The position numbers and the translations under genes were made by a program. The notes under the pieces were generated by a model. That model worked only from the letters and a program-made list of their open reading frames with translations. It did no database searches and was not told the origin of the DNA. From NCBI RefSeq assembly GCF_000821305.1, contig NZ_CCXK01000014.1, forward strand, positions 248,001 through 312,000: a stretch of 64,000 bases of DNA, written 5' to 3'. The stretch is from Clostridium culturomicium (GTDB taxonomy: Bacteria; Bacillota; Clostridia; Clostridiales; Clostridiaceae). This document shows, piece after piece, positions 25,983 to 33,995 of this stretch (the stretch's first letter is position 1; every line of letters begins with the position of its first letter).

Positions 25983-26729
25983 TTGCATGAAAAATGTACA
26001 AGAAGAGGATTTAATAATGAAGATTTAACTTCATTTTCAGAAACTAGAATAACAACTCTCAATAAAGCTTCCGAAGAAATATGCTTTATGCTTGATAGGG
26101 GTTATGATAGTAAATCACTTGTAACTTTTATCGGAAACCACTATCAGCTCACAGCTAGACAAAGGCTCGCCTTACAACGAAGCTGTTGCTCAACTATAGA
26201 GTTTAAAACAAGAATTTTTAAACTCATCGATAATAATTTTCTTTGTCTTAATAAATATGATAGACTTATAAATATAGATGGTTTTAATACTATAATAACA
26301 TTGGAAGTAGCATTATCTAATGGTACTCTCCTTCAATGCAGAGACACTTCCATCAAAGATTTAGCAGGTTTGCGTGGGACATATAAACTCATAGATAAAA
26401 CCTCAAAAGCTATTCAGCTTATTGCCTCTGCCTTAAAAGATTTAAATTTCAATGAAGCAGAATTTTACCTTGACGAACCAATTTCAAATTCAATCAATTT
26501 AAAACTTGCAATAATTGATATTTTTAATAAAGTAAATATGCCAGTTAAAGTACATGTAGTTCCAAATCCAGATAACATCTTAAAAAATATGGATTATGTA
26601 GCCACAAGTGATTCTATAATTTTAGATAATTGCATTAGCTGGGTTAATCTCACATCTTATATAATAGATAAATATATTTCAAATATAAGTCTAATAAGTT
26701 TTAATCTAAGTGAACCCCCCAATCCTTGA
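25983..26729 (+). CDS. DUF434 domain-containing protein
   Basis: 248 residues from a TTG start with AGGTGA about 8 nt upstream. The N-terminal 60-70 residues carry the DUF434 pattern: RRGFNNEDLTSF, ICFMLDRGYDSKSLVTFIGN and HYQLTARQRLALQR. The rest alternates strands and helices (YDRLINIDGFNTIITLEVAL, GTYKLIDKTSKAIQLI, AEFYLDEPISNS) like the C-terminal DUF5616-type part. The acidic VNIDGFN and LDEP motifs suggest a nuclease-like or nucleotide-binding fold, but function is unknown. Cysteines include an adjacent pair in RSCCST. Repeat copy D follows the gene. Confidence 0.8.
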   Translation: MHEKCTRRGFNNEDLTSFSETRITTLNKASEEICFMLDRGYDSKSLVTFIGNHYQLTARQRLALQRSCCSTIEFKTRIFKLIDNNFLCLNKYDRLINIDGFNTIITLEVALSNGTLLQCRDTSIKDLAGLRGTYKLIDKTSKAIQLIASALKDLNFNEAEFYLDEPISNSINLKLAIIDIFNKVNMPVKVHVVPNPDNILKNMDYVATSDSIILDNCISWVNLTSYIIDKYISNISLISFNLSEPPNP

Positions 26730-26755
26730 TTTTGCTATTTGAACTTTCAAAGAAT

Positions 26756-26820
26756 GAATCTCTGATTTAACATTAGAATTTACTCTGTAAGCACTCTGAC
26801 AAAGGAACATGAAGGGACGT
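26756..26820 (-). repeat. Dispersed intergenic repeat, copy D (reverse orientation)
   Basis: On the minus strand it reads CAGAGTGCTTACAGAGTAAA then TTAAATCAGAGATTCATTC, matching copy E over both modules. It lies between the DUF434 and exonuclease genes. Confidence 0.6.
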
Positions 26821-26866
26821 TTACTTTATCACTAATAAACTTATTAATAAAGTAAGTAGGTGCAAA

Positions 26867-27562
26867 ATGAATTATATAATATTTGATTTAGAATTTAATC
26901 AAGAATTTAAAGATAAATCACTTGAAAATACAGATGAAAAACATAATAATAACCCCAAACTAACCTTTGAAATAATTCAAATAGGAGCCATTAAAATCAA
27001 TGATAACTTTGAAAAGATATCCACATTCAGCAGTCTTATTAAACCTAATGTCCACATAAAAGTTCATCCCTATGTTCATAAGATGACTGGAATTACTGAA
27101 GATCAGCTTCAATCTAAAGAAGAGTTTCCCTCAATCTATGAAAGACTTGTGGAATTTATCGGCAATCCTGAAGATTCAGTTTTATGTGTATGGGGCATAG
27201 TTGATATCAAGGAGCTTTTAAGAAATATTAAGTTTTATAATTTATCTACTGATGTAATTCCTAAAAAATATATTGATGTTCAACATCACGCTTCAAAATT
27301 TTTTGGTACAAAATATAGCTCAAGAATTGGACTTAAAAATGCTATTGAACTTTTAAATCTCAAAATAGAAGGCGACTTTCATGATGCATTTAATGATGCT
27401 TATTATACATGTGAAGTTTTCAAAAGCATTTATTCTCCAACAATGAAACCACTCATTTATAATGATACCAATAGACGAAAAGTTAAAGATGCGCCCCATA
27501 AAAAATATAAAGTCAATATGAATGGTGTATATCAACAATTTGAAAAAATGTATAGCCGCTAA
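26867..27562 (+). CDS. DEDDh 3'-5' exonuclease (KapD/ERI-1-like), possibly missing its C-terminal tail
   Basis: 231 residues to the first stop. The exonuclease fold has motif I DLE (D7, E9), a middle HKMTGITEDQL segment, a CVWGIVDIKEL region corresponding to motif II, and HDAFNDA near the end (motif III with catalytic His and Asp). It should degrade RNA or DNA from the 3' end. After the TAA at 27560-27562 the same frame stays open for 29 more codons (LSKTEKDMIQLAYTMGRTHQ..) to a TAA at 27650-27652. The terminator begins there. The downstream stretch therefore looks like the original C-terminus cut off by a nonsense change, a read-through product or a sequence error. The nuclease core is complete. 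Confidence 0.85.
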   Translation: MNYIIFDLEFNQEFKDKSLENTDEKHNNNPKLTFEIIQIGAIKINDNFEKISTFSSLIKPNVHIKVHPYVHKMTGITEDQLQSKEEFPSIYERLVEFIGNPEDSVLCVWGIVDIKELLRNIKFYNLSTDVIPKKYIDVQHHASKFFGTKYSSRIGLKNAIELLNLKIEGDFHDAFNDAYYTCEVFKSIYSPTMKPLIYNDTNRRKVKDAPHKKYKVNMNGVYQQFEKMYSR

Positions 27563-27652
27563 TTATCTAAAACCGAAAAGGATATGATTCAATTAGCCTA
27601 TACTATGGGACGCACTCATCAATTTCTTGTTAAAAAATCTGACAAAGAATAA
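27563..27652 (+). pseudogene. In-frame coding tail beyond the exonuclease stop
   Basis: 29 sense codons plus a stop, directly continuing the exonuclease frame after TAA. The predicted segment is amphipathic (TEKDMIQLAYTMGRTHQFLVKK) with normal codon use. It ends two bases into the terminator stem. Confidence 0.55.
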
Positions 27653-27701
27653 AATATAACCTATGAATCAGAACTATGCACTGATTCATAGGTTATATTT
27701 T
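27651..27701 (+). terminator. Strong terminator
   Basis: Perfect 21-bp stem (27651-27671 and 27681-27701, starting AAAATATAACC) with a 9-nt loop. It abuts the second stop codon at 27650-27652. Confidence 0.9.
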
Positions 27702-27828
27702 ACATTTCAAACCGTCCCTTTTATTTTTTTGTTTTTTGTCACTTTTATAAAATACAGTTTTATATTATATTTAAATTAATCGATTACAATAATAGGTTAC
27801 ATAGGGAATTTTATTAGGAGGTTTAATC

Positions 27829-28341
27829 ATGAGAGACAATAAAATAAAAGATTTAGTTGAATCCAGCCTTGCTATAGCCTTAATCTGCGTTGGTATAATG
27901 GTACTTCAAATTCCATCTGCTGGAGGATTTGTACACTTAGGGGATAGTATAATTTTCGTTTCTGTTTTAATTCTGGGTAAAAGACGTGGTGCACTTGCTG
28001 CTGGCCTTGGTGGCTTCCTTGCCGATATCTTAAGCGGCTATGCTCACTGGGCAATTCCTACATTTATTATTAAATATATCATGGCTTATATAATGGGTAC
28101 ATTAGTTGAAAAACAACAATCTAAAAATAAATATTCTTGGATTTTCGGAGCAGCTATAGGTTCAGTATGGCAAGTATTGGGATATGCACTAGCTTCAACA
28201 ATTATGTTCAATTTCAATACTGCTTTAGCTGATATACCCGGCAATATAATGCAATCTTTCTCTGGTGCAATAATTGCTATCATAATAATTTTTGCAGCCT
28301 CAAAAACTTCTCTCTCAAAAAAGTTATTTAAAAATGCTTAA
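27829..28341 (+). CDS. ECF transporter S component
   Basis: 170 residues with about six membrane helices, the size of ECF substrate-binding S subunits. Features: the N-terminal helix SSLAIALICVGIMVLQIP, GGFVHLGDSIIFVSVLILG, GKRRGALAAGLGGFLADIL and the AxxxA-like contact surface in the third helix. It would bind a vitamin or precursor and use a shared ECF energising module encoded elsewhere. The substrate cannot be named, since no known vitamin riboswitch is visible in the 125-nt leader. The start has an excellent TAGGAGG site. Confidence 0.85.
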   Translation: MRDNKIKDLVESSLAIALICVGIMVLQIPSAGGFVHLGDSIIFVSVLILGKRRGALAAGLGGFLADILSGYAHWAIPTFIIKYIMAYIMGTLVEKQQSKNKYSWIFGAAIGSVWQVLGYALASTIMFNFNTALADIPGNIMQSFSGAIIAIIIIFAASKTSLSKKLFKNA

Positions 28342-28359
28342 TTAATAAAGCCCTAAATA

Positions 28360-28426
28360 AAAATCCCTCTGAGAATTTTAAAGTGTACCTTAGTTAAGGA
28401 CATTTTATTTAACTCAGAGGGATTTT
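28360..28426. terminator. Bidirectional terminator with an inner hairpin
   Basis: Outer 14-bp stem AAAATCCCTCTGAG and complement. The 39-nt loop contains the palindrome CCTTAGTTAAGG. It separates the convergent ECF and nfo genes. Confidence 0.85.
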
Positions 28427-28485
28427 ATATATATTATATACAACTAGTGAAGTTACTATAAACTAATATCAATCTAAAGCTTTAT

Positions 28486-29319
28486 TTATTCATTGTATAA
28501 GCTTCTTAAGATTTCTATTTCTTTACCATATCCCTCTAACTCATTCGGAGTTTCTAAAAAGAATGGTATATGTCTTAGTTTTGGATGATTTATTATTCTA
28601 GTTAAAGCTTCAATTCCAATTGAACCTTCACCTATTTTTTCATGTCTATCCTTATGACTTTCAAAAGGATTCTTGCTGTCATTTAAATGTATAGCATGTA
28701 ATCTTTCTAATCCAATAACTCTATCAAACTCTTCTAATACTCCATCTAAATCATTTACTATATCATATCCAGCATCATATACGTGGCAGGTATCTAAGCA
28801 TACCCCCATATGTTCTTTTAGTTCCACTCTGCTTATAATTTCTGCAATTTCTTCAAAGTTTCTTCCAATTTCTGAGCCTTTACCAGCCATAGTTTCTAAA
28901 AGTACCTTTGTAGTCTGCTCTGGTTTTAATACAGTATTTAACATATCTACAATATAGTTAATTCCAATTTCCACCCCTTGCTTAACGTGGCTTCCTGGAT
29001 GAAAATTATATAAGTTATTTGGAAGATATTCCATTCTTGCTAAATCATCCGCCATAGTTTCCACGGCAAACTCCCTAGTTCTTTCATCTGCTGAACATGC
29101 ATTAAGGGTATAAGGAGCATGGGCTAAGATTTTCACAAATCCATTATTATCCATTATTTCTTTAAGTGCTTCTACATCCTTCTCATCAATATCTTTAGCT
29201 TTTCCCCCTCTTGGGTTACGAGTAAAGAACTGAAAGGTATTAGCATTTATTTGAAGAGCTTCTTTTCCCATATTTTTAAAACCTTTAGTTGTTGATAAAT
29301 GACATCCTATATTTAACAT
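28486..29319 (-). CDS. nfo: Endonuclease IV (AP endonuclease)
   Basis: 277 residues, full length. A TIM-barrel with the trinuclear zinc ligands in family order: HAPYTLN, NFHPGSHV, LLETMAGKGSEIG, CLDTCHVYDAGYD, HLNDSKNPFESHKDRHEKIGEG (split by short loops) and FFLETPNE. It cleaves DNA 5' of abasic sites in base-excision repair. It has a GGAGG site and a monocistronic setting. Confidence 0.96.
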   Translation of the reverse strand: MLNIGCHLSTTKGFKNMGKEALQINANTFQFFTRNPRGGKAKDIDEKDVEALKEIMDNNGFVKILAHAPYTLNACSADERTREFAVETMADDLARMEYLPNNLYNFHPGSHVKQGVEIGINYIVDMLNTVLKPEQTTKVLLETMAGKGSEIGRNFEEIAEIISRVELKEHMGVCLDTCHVYDAGYDIVNDLDGVLEEFDRVIGLERLHAIHLNDSKNPFESHKDRHEKIGEGSIGIEALTRIINHPKLRHIPFFLETPNELEGYGKEIEILRSLYNE

Positions 29320-29463
29320 TAAATTTCCTCCATATCAATAATTTAATTTTTCATTAACCTAACACCATCTATTTTAAATAGTGTTAATGTATTATCTCCA
29401 TCTCAATACATAAATCATACTACAACGAAGGTATTTAACGCAACGGATAATTTTTATTAGATA

Positions 29464-30786
29464 CTATTTATAGTCCTTCATATACTCTCCGTGAGCTTCA
29501 ATTAACTCATCGCACATTGCAATTATGTCATCAATTGAAAGCTCTGCAGCAGTATGAGGATCCAGCATTGCAGCCTGATAAACATGCTCTTTCTTTTTAG
29601 TTACAGCAGCCTCAATTGTTAATAATTGAGGATTGATGTTAGTCATATTCATAGCTGCAAGCTGAGGAGGGAGTTTTCCTACATGACATGGATTAACACC
29701 CATTGCATCAACCATACATGGAACTTCGACGCAGGCATCTGCTGGTAGGTTATCTATTAATCCACTATTTATAACATTACCTCCAATTTTGAAAGGCTTG
29801 TCTGTTACTATAGCTTCCATAATGTAAGATGCATACTCTGATGATCTCTTATGTGTAACTTCTCCATTGTTTAAAATGTTTTCTTTTTCCTTTTCCCATC
29901 CTGCAATTTGATTAATACAACGTCTTGGGTATTCATCTAAAGGAATATTGAATTTTTCGATTAGTTCTGGATACTTACTCTTAATGAAAAGAGGATTATA
30001 TTCTGCATTATGTTCACTAGATTCTGTACAATAATATACCAAATGCTTAATATATTCATATCTAACCATATCCCAATGTTTCTCTGTTGCATTTTTTTCT
30101 GCTGCTCTTTTTCTAATTTCAGGATATAAATCATTGCCCTCTTTATCATAAATTTCAAGTAACCATCCCATATGATTTATACCTGCAATAAGTTCTTTTC
30201 TGCCTTCAAGCTTATCCTCCATATCTAAATTCTTTAAAAGATATTGAGAGCAAACCTGTACACTATGACATAAACTCACTGTTTTAATTTTTGTATACCT
30301 TTGCATATATCCTGTAAGTATGGCCATTGGATTTGTGTAGTTTAAGAACCAGGCATCTGGACAAACTTCTTCCATATCATCTGCAAATTCTTTCATTACA
30401 GGTATTGTACGAAGGCCTCTCATAATACCACCAATACCTAAAGTATCAGCTATAGTTTGTCTTAAGCCATATTTTTTGGGAATTTCAAAATCTATAATTG
30501 TGCAAGGATCATATCCCCCAACTTGAATGGCATTTACTACGAAATTTGCTCCTCTTAGAGCCTCTTTTCTATTTTCAACCCCTAGAAATGTTTTTATAAC
30601 TGAGCGTCCATCATTAATATTTTTGTTTATTGCACTTAAAATTATCTCTGATTCTTCTAAACGAGTCTCATCAATATCATATAAGGCAATTTCGCAATCT
30701 CTAAGTGCTGGTGTACACATGCAATCACCTAATACATTTCTCGCAAATATAGTACTACCGGCTCCCATAAAAGTAATTTTGATCAT
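29464..30786 (-). CDS. melA: Glycoside hydrolase family 4 alpha-galactosidase/alpha-glucosidase
   Basis: 440 residues. An NAD-binding N-terminus (ITFMGAGSTIFARNVLGD), NYTNPMAI, the metal-binding cysteine-histidine in LCHSVQ and GINHMGWLLE are hallmarks of GH4, which needs NAD and Mn2+ and works by a redox-elimination mechanism in the cytoplasm. The sequence resembles MelA-type alpha-galactosidases, though alpha-glucosidase activity cannot be excluded. A divergent AraC regulator lies 190 bp upstream and probably controls it. No sugar transporter is linked. Confidence 0.9.
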   Translation of the reverse strand: MIKITFMGAGSTIFARNVLGDCMCTPALRDCEIALYDIDETRLEESEIILSAINKNINDGRSVIKTFLGVENRKEALRGANFVVNAIQVGGYDPCTIIDFEIPKKYGLRQTIADTLGIGGIMRGLRTIPVMKEFADDMEEVCPDAWFLNYTNPMAILTGYMQRYTKIKTVSLCHSVQVCSQYLLKNLDMEDKLEGRKELIAGINHMGWLLEIYDKEGNDLYPEIRKRAAEKNATEKHWDMVRYEYIKHLVYYCTESSEHNAEYNPLFIKSKYPELIEKFNIPLDEYPRRCINQIAGWEKEKENILNNGEVTHKRSSEYASYIMEAIVTDKPFKIGGNVINSGLIDNLPADACVEVPCMVDAMGVNPCHVGKLPPQLAAMNMTNINPQLLTIEAAVTKKKEHVYQAAMLDPHTAAELSIDDIIAMCDELIEAHGEYMKDYK

Positions 30787-30975
30787 TTTGTAATTCCCCT
30801 TTCGACCTTTGTATTAATTCCTATACTTTAATTTTAATTATTATAGAAAAATTTACTATTTTCTTGTGTTTCTACTTTTTGTCATGATGTTGACTAATGA
30901 TTCTCCCCTAAATTTGTGATATAATTTCAACACAACCATTATTTGTAATTATTTGGTGTGAAAGGATTTGTTCTT

Positions 30976-31830
30976 ATGATAAGTGAAGATCAATATACGG
31001 AATACATTATTAACAGTCCCTTATATGTAAATAGTTCGCTTACCTTGTTTTTATGTGGATGGGAAAATTGCCAGCCTAAACACTCCTTTGGTCCTGCAAT
31101 TCGTGCACACTATCTTTTTCACTACGTGCTTAGAGGTAAGGGTAAATTTATTGTGGGTGATAAATGCTACAATCTTTCAGCTAACCAGGGCTTCTTAATA
31201 TATCCAGGTGAATCTACATATTACGAAGCAGATGAGGATGATCCATGGGATTACTGCTGGTTTGGCTTTGATGGGTATGAAGTTAAAACCATACTTGAAA
31301 ATTGTAATCTTTCTAAAGAGAATCCAATCTTTACGGATCAAAGCGAAGGATCGGTTAAGAAAGAATTGATGAATCTTGTTAATCTGTTTGAACAAACCCT
31401 GTTTAATGAATATGAAGCTATGGGGCATCTTTACTTAGTTTTCTCCAAGATGCACCAAAAGAAAAATGAACAAACAAAAACCTTCGATAAAACCTATTCT
31501 GACAAAGCTGTTGATTTTATTCAGCATAATTATAGTTATGATATAAAAATTGAAGACATTGCAAAAAATATTGGTATTGATAGAACCTACCTTTACAAGA
31601 CCTTTAAAAAGGTGCATAATCAATCACCTCAGCTTTATCTTATAAATTATCGACTCCATATGGCCTGTAAACTTCTTGAAAGTTCAAATGCAAGTATTAC
31701 AGAAGTGTCTTATTCCTGCGGATTTAAAAATACTCCTGCGTTTTATAAGCAGTTCAAGCAGTATTATGGAACAACTCCTTCCGAATACCGCAACAGATAT
31801 ATTTGGAAATTAGGCTCTAAATCAAAATAA
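30976..31830 (+). CDS. AraC-family transcriptional regulator
   Basis: 285 residues from the ATG at 30976, with AAAGGA 9 nt upstream; a GTG at 30958 precedes that site and is rejected. The N-terminal cupin (AHYLFHYVLRGKGKFIVGDKCYNL) binds a sugar effector. The C-terminal ~100 residues hold two helix-turn-helix units (IKIEDIAKNIGIDRTYLYKTFKK and ITEVSYSCGFKNTPAFYKQFKQYYGTTPSEYR). The size and position match MsmR/RafR-type regulators of alpha-galactoside use. It is divergent from the GH4 gene. An extended -10 (TGATATAAT) lies upstream. Confidence 0.9.
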   Translation: MISEDQYTEYIINSPLYVNSSLTLFLCGWENCQPKHSFGPAIRAHYLFHYVLRGKGKFIVGDKCYNLSANQGFLIYPGESTYYEADEDDPWDYCWFGFDGYEVKTILENCNLSKENPIFTDQSEGSVKKELMNLVNLFEQTLFNEYEAMGHLYLVFSKMHQKKNEQTKTFDKTYSDKAVDFIQHNYSYDIKIEDIAKNIGIDRTYLYKTFKKVHNQSPQLYLINYRLHMACKLLESSNASITEVSYSCGFKNTPAFYKQFKQYYGTTPSEYRNRYIWKLGSKSK

Positions 31831-31870
31831 TAAACCGCCCCCAGATTTTCAAAAACCTGAGGGCGGTTTA
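31831..31870. terminator. Bidirectional terminator
   Basis: Stem TAAACCGCCC / GGGCGGTTTA around a 20-nt loop, between the convergent AraC and HAD genes. Confidence 0.85.
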
Positions 31871-31891
31871 AATTTCTATATTCTTTTTATC

Positions 31892-32620
31892 TTATATTAA
31901 TTCTAAGGAGTTAATATCAAGTTTATACGTAACATCTTTTCTTTCCACTATTATATTAACCTTTTTCTTAACATTTTCGTCCATGCTAATCTTAGAAATC
32001 AGTTCTCTTGTTGGATTTATTGCATAAGGATTACCAACATACTTAATCATAGTTAAATCTCCTGAAGTATCTCCATAAGCATAGCTATTGTCTAAATCTA
32101 AATCATACTTTTCCTTTAATCCTAGCAATGCTTTTTCTTTACTAACAGAATCCCACATAGGCGTAATTTCTCCAGTATATCTGCCTTCTTCATTTAACAT
32201 ATAAATTGTACCTTTAAAATCATCCATTTCATATTTATTCGCCATTTCACGTACAAGCTCCATAGGTGAACCTGAGATAGCGATTACAACATGACCTTGC
32301 TCCTTATGCCACTTAATTCTTTCTCTTGTAAAGGTATATACTCTATCACCCTTTTGATCGATTACCTTTTTTGCAATATGTTCTATATGCTCCTTACTTA
32401 AGCCTATAATAGCTTCAGTATAGATATCAACCATTTTCTGCAGATATGTATCATAATCTCCTTGTCTTTTATCCCAATTACTGAAGGCTGGTCTTACTTC
32501 ATTATACCATTTTTCTCCTTCTACTAGTTCATATCTCATTATCTTCTTAAATACTTCTGTTATTAAGCCTTCTCTATAGATAGTTCCATCTATATCAAAG
32601 AATGCTGCAATTCTTGCCAT
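31892..32620 (-). CDS. HAD-IB family phosphatase (SerB-like)
   Basis: 242 residues from the ATG at 32620 (MARIAAFF), which has GGAGGTG upstream; the earlier ATG overlaps that site. HAD motifs: nucleophile FFDIDGT (about residues 9-13), motif II AISGSPMELV, and motif III/IV YGDTSGDLTMIKYVGNP. The four-helix cap between motifs I and II fits the HAD-IB subclass, which includes phosphoserine phosphatases and small-molecule phosphatases. Substrate unknown. Confidence 0.88.
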   Translation of the reverse strand: MARIAAFFDIDGTIYREGLITEVFKKIMRYELVEGEKWYNEVRPAFSNWDKRQGDYDTYLQKMVDIYTEAIIGLSKEHIEHIAKKVIDQKGDRVYTFTRERIKWHKEQGHVVIAISGSPMELVREMANKYEMDDFKGTIYMLNEEGRYTGEITPMWDSVSKEKALLGLKEKYDLDLDNSYAYGDTSGDLTMIKYVGNPYAINPTRELISKISMDENVKKKVNIIVERKDVTYKLDINSLELI

Positions 32621-32754
32621 AAAACGCACCTCCATTTTAAACCTTACATTCTTTTATAACGCTCTTTAAAATATATTTTTTATTATTTCCGTATATTATA
32701 TCATCTTAAATACTTGTTGGCTATATACTTAAATTATTAAACTTATAATGGATA

Positions 32755-32776
32755 AGCCCTTGAATATTCAAGGGCT
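32755..32776 (-). terminator. Palindromic hairpin downstream of the methyltransferase gene
   Basis: Perfect 22-bp palindrome opening AGCCCTTGAAT, with only weak T's after it on the minus strand. Confidence 0.65.
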
Positions 32777-32785
32777 CACAATATA

Positions 32786-33946
32786 TTATATTAAGGAATC
32801 TTCCTTTAATAAATTAAATAGTGTTGGTTTAACATTAAATTCTTTTATTAGATTATTAACTTCTACTATAGCTTTTTTTCTTTTTTCTTCAGAAGTACTC
32901 CCCTTAGAAGCTCTAATAAGTATATTCTTAGGTGAGTGTGCAATATCTATAAACTCTAATAATTGAGTTTTGTATCCAGCTGCTTCTAATAAATTTCCTC
33001 TCACAGCATCTGTCATTAAAGCAGCTACTCTCTCCTGTATTATCCCATACCTTGTTAATATGGAAAGATCTTCAGTATTCATTTGACTGTTAAACTCATG
33101 TTGACAGCACGGCACTGAAAAAATCATCTTAGCATTCCACTTAACAGCATTATATAAAGCATAATCTGTTGCTGTATCACAGGCATGTAATGTAATTACC
33201 ATATCAACCTTATTGTTATACTTGAACCCGTTAATATCTCCTAATTCAAAATGTAGGTTTTCATAATTATATCTCTTAGCAATATCATTGCACTTTTTTA
33301 TTACATCCTCTTTTAAATCTAAGCCAATCATCTTAACTTTAATATTCTTTATTTCCACAAAATAAAAATATAAAACAAAGGTTAAATAAGATTTTCCACA
33401 TCCAAAATCTAATATAGTCAGCTCTTCATAATTGTTTTTCTTTATCTGATCATCAATTATTTCAATAAATCTATTTATCTGTTTATATTTATCATATTTT
33501 GAGTTAACAATCTTTCCGTCCTTTGTAAATACTCCCAAATCAACTAAGGGTTGAATATCCATGCCTTCCTTTAAAATGTAATTTTTCTCTTTGTTATGCG
33601 AAGAAACCGTAACCTTATTATCACTTTTCTTCTTACTTAAATGAATCTTACCTTTTTTAGATATTTTCAAATCTAATACTGCATCTTTTGACCAAGCTGT
33701 AAGTTGTTTATAATTGCCTTCCACTAATTCCATAAGCTTCTCTTTCAATTCATCTAAAGAAATATTCTCATGAAACACTTGTTTATCTGTATACTTTTCT
33801 ATCTGATAGAACTCTTTATTACCTTGCACCTTTAATTGTATATTCACTTTATTGTATTTAATTTCTTTATTCATCTTATTACTAATAACCAGTTTAATGA
33901 TATTACTGCTTGCTATATCTTCAATTGCCTTATATAATTCTTCCAT
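32786..33946 (-). CDS. SAM-dependent methyltransferase (Methyltransf_32 type)
   Basis: 386 residues. The N-terminal ~150 residues are a divergent accessory domain. The methyltransferase domain starts with the SAM-binding motif ILDFGCGKSYLTF (about residue 190), then MIGLDLKEDVI, FELGDING and the signature ITLHACDTATDYAL with FSVPCCQHE. This double motif is typical of the Methyltransf_32 family found in eukaryotic METTL25/GSTCD-like proteins and in bacteria; RNA or protein substrates are possible. It follows the HIRAN gene by 49 nt and may be co-transcribed with it. Confidence 0.85.
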   Translation of the reverse strand: MEELYKAIEDIASSNIIKLVISNKMNKEIKYNKVNIQLKVQGNKEFYQIEKYTDKQVFHENISLDELKEKLMELVEGNYKQLTAWSKDAVLDLKISKKGKIHLSKKKSDNKVTVSSHNKEKNYILKEGMDIQPLVDLGVFTKDGKIVNSKYDKYKQINRFIEIIDDQIKKNNYEELTILDFGCGKSYLTFVLYFYFVEIKNIKVKMIGLDLKEDVIKKCNDIAKRYNYENLHFELGDINGFKYNNKVDMVITLHACDTATDYALYNAVKWNAKMIFSVPCCQHEFNSQMNTEDLSILTRYGIIQERVAALMTDAVRGNLLEAAGYKTQLLEFIDIAHSPKNILIRASKGSTSEEKRKKAIVEVNNLIKEFNVKPTLFNLLKEDSLI

Positions 33947-33995
33947 ATCAACACCCCTTATCTTCTTATTTTCTACAATAATATCACTAATTCAA

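Noticed and set aside
27703..27828. Vitamin riboswitch in front of the ECF S component
   Set aside because: The leader is only about 125 nt and very AT-rich. None of the conserved TPP, cobalamin or FMN sequence blocks is visible.
29358..29386. Small hairpin between nfo and the GH4 gene as a terminator
   Set aside because: The arms are imperfect with a 4-nt bulge and no T tract follows on the minus strand. Too weak to list.
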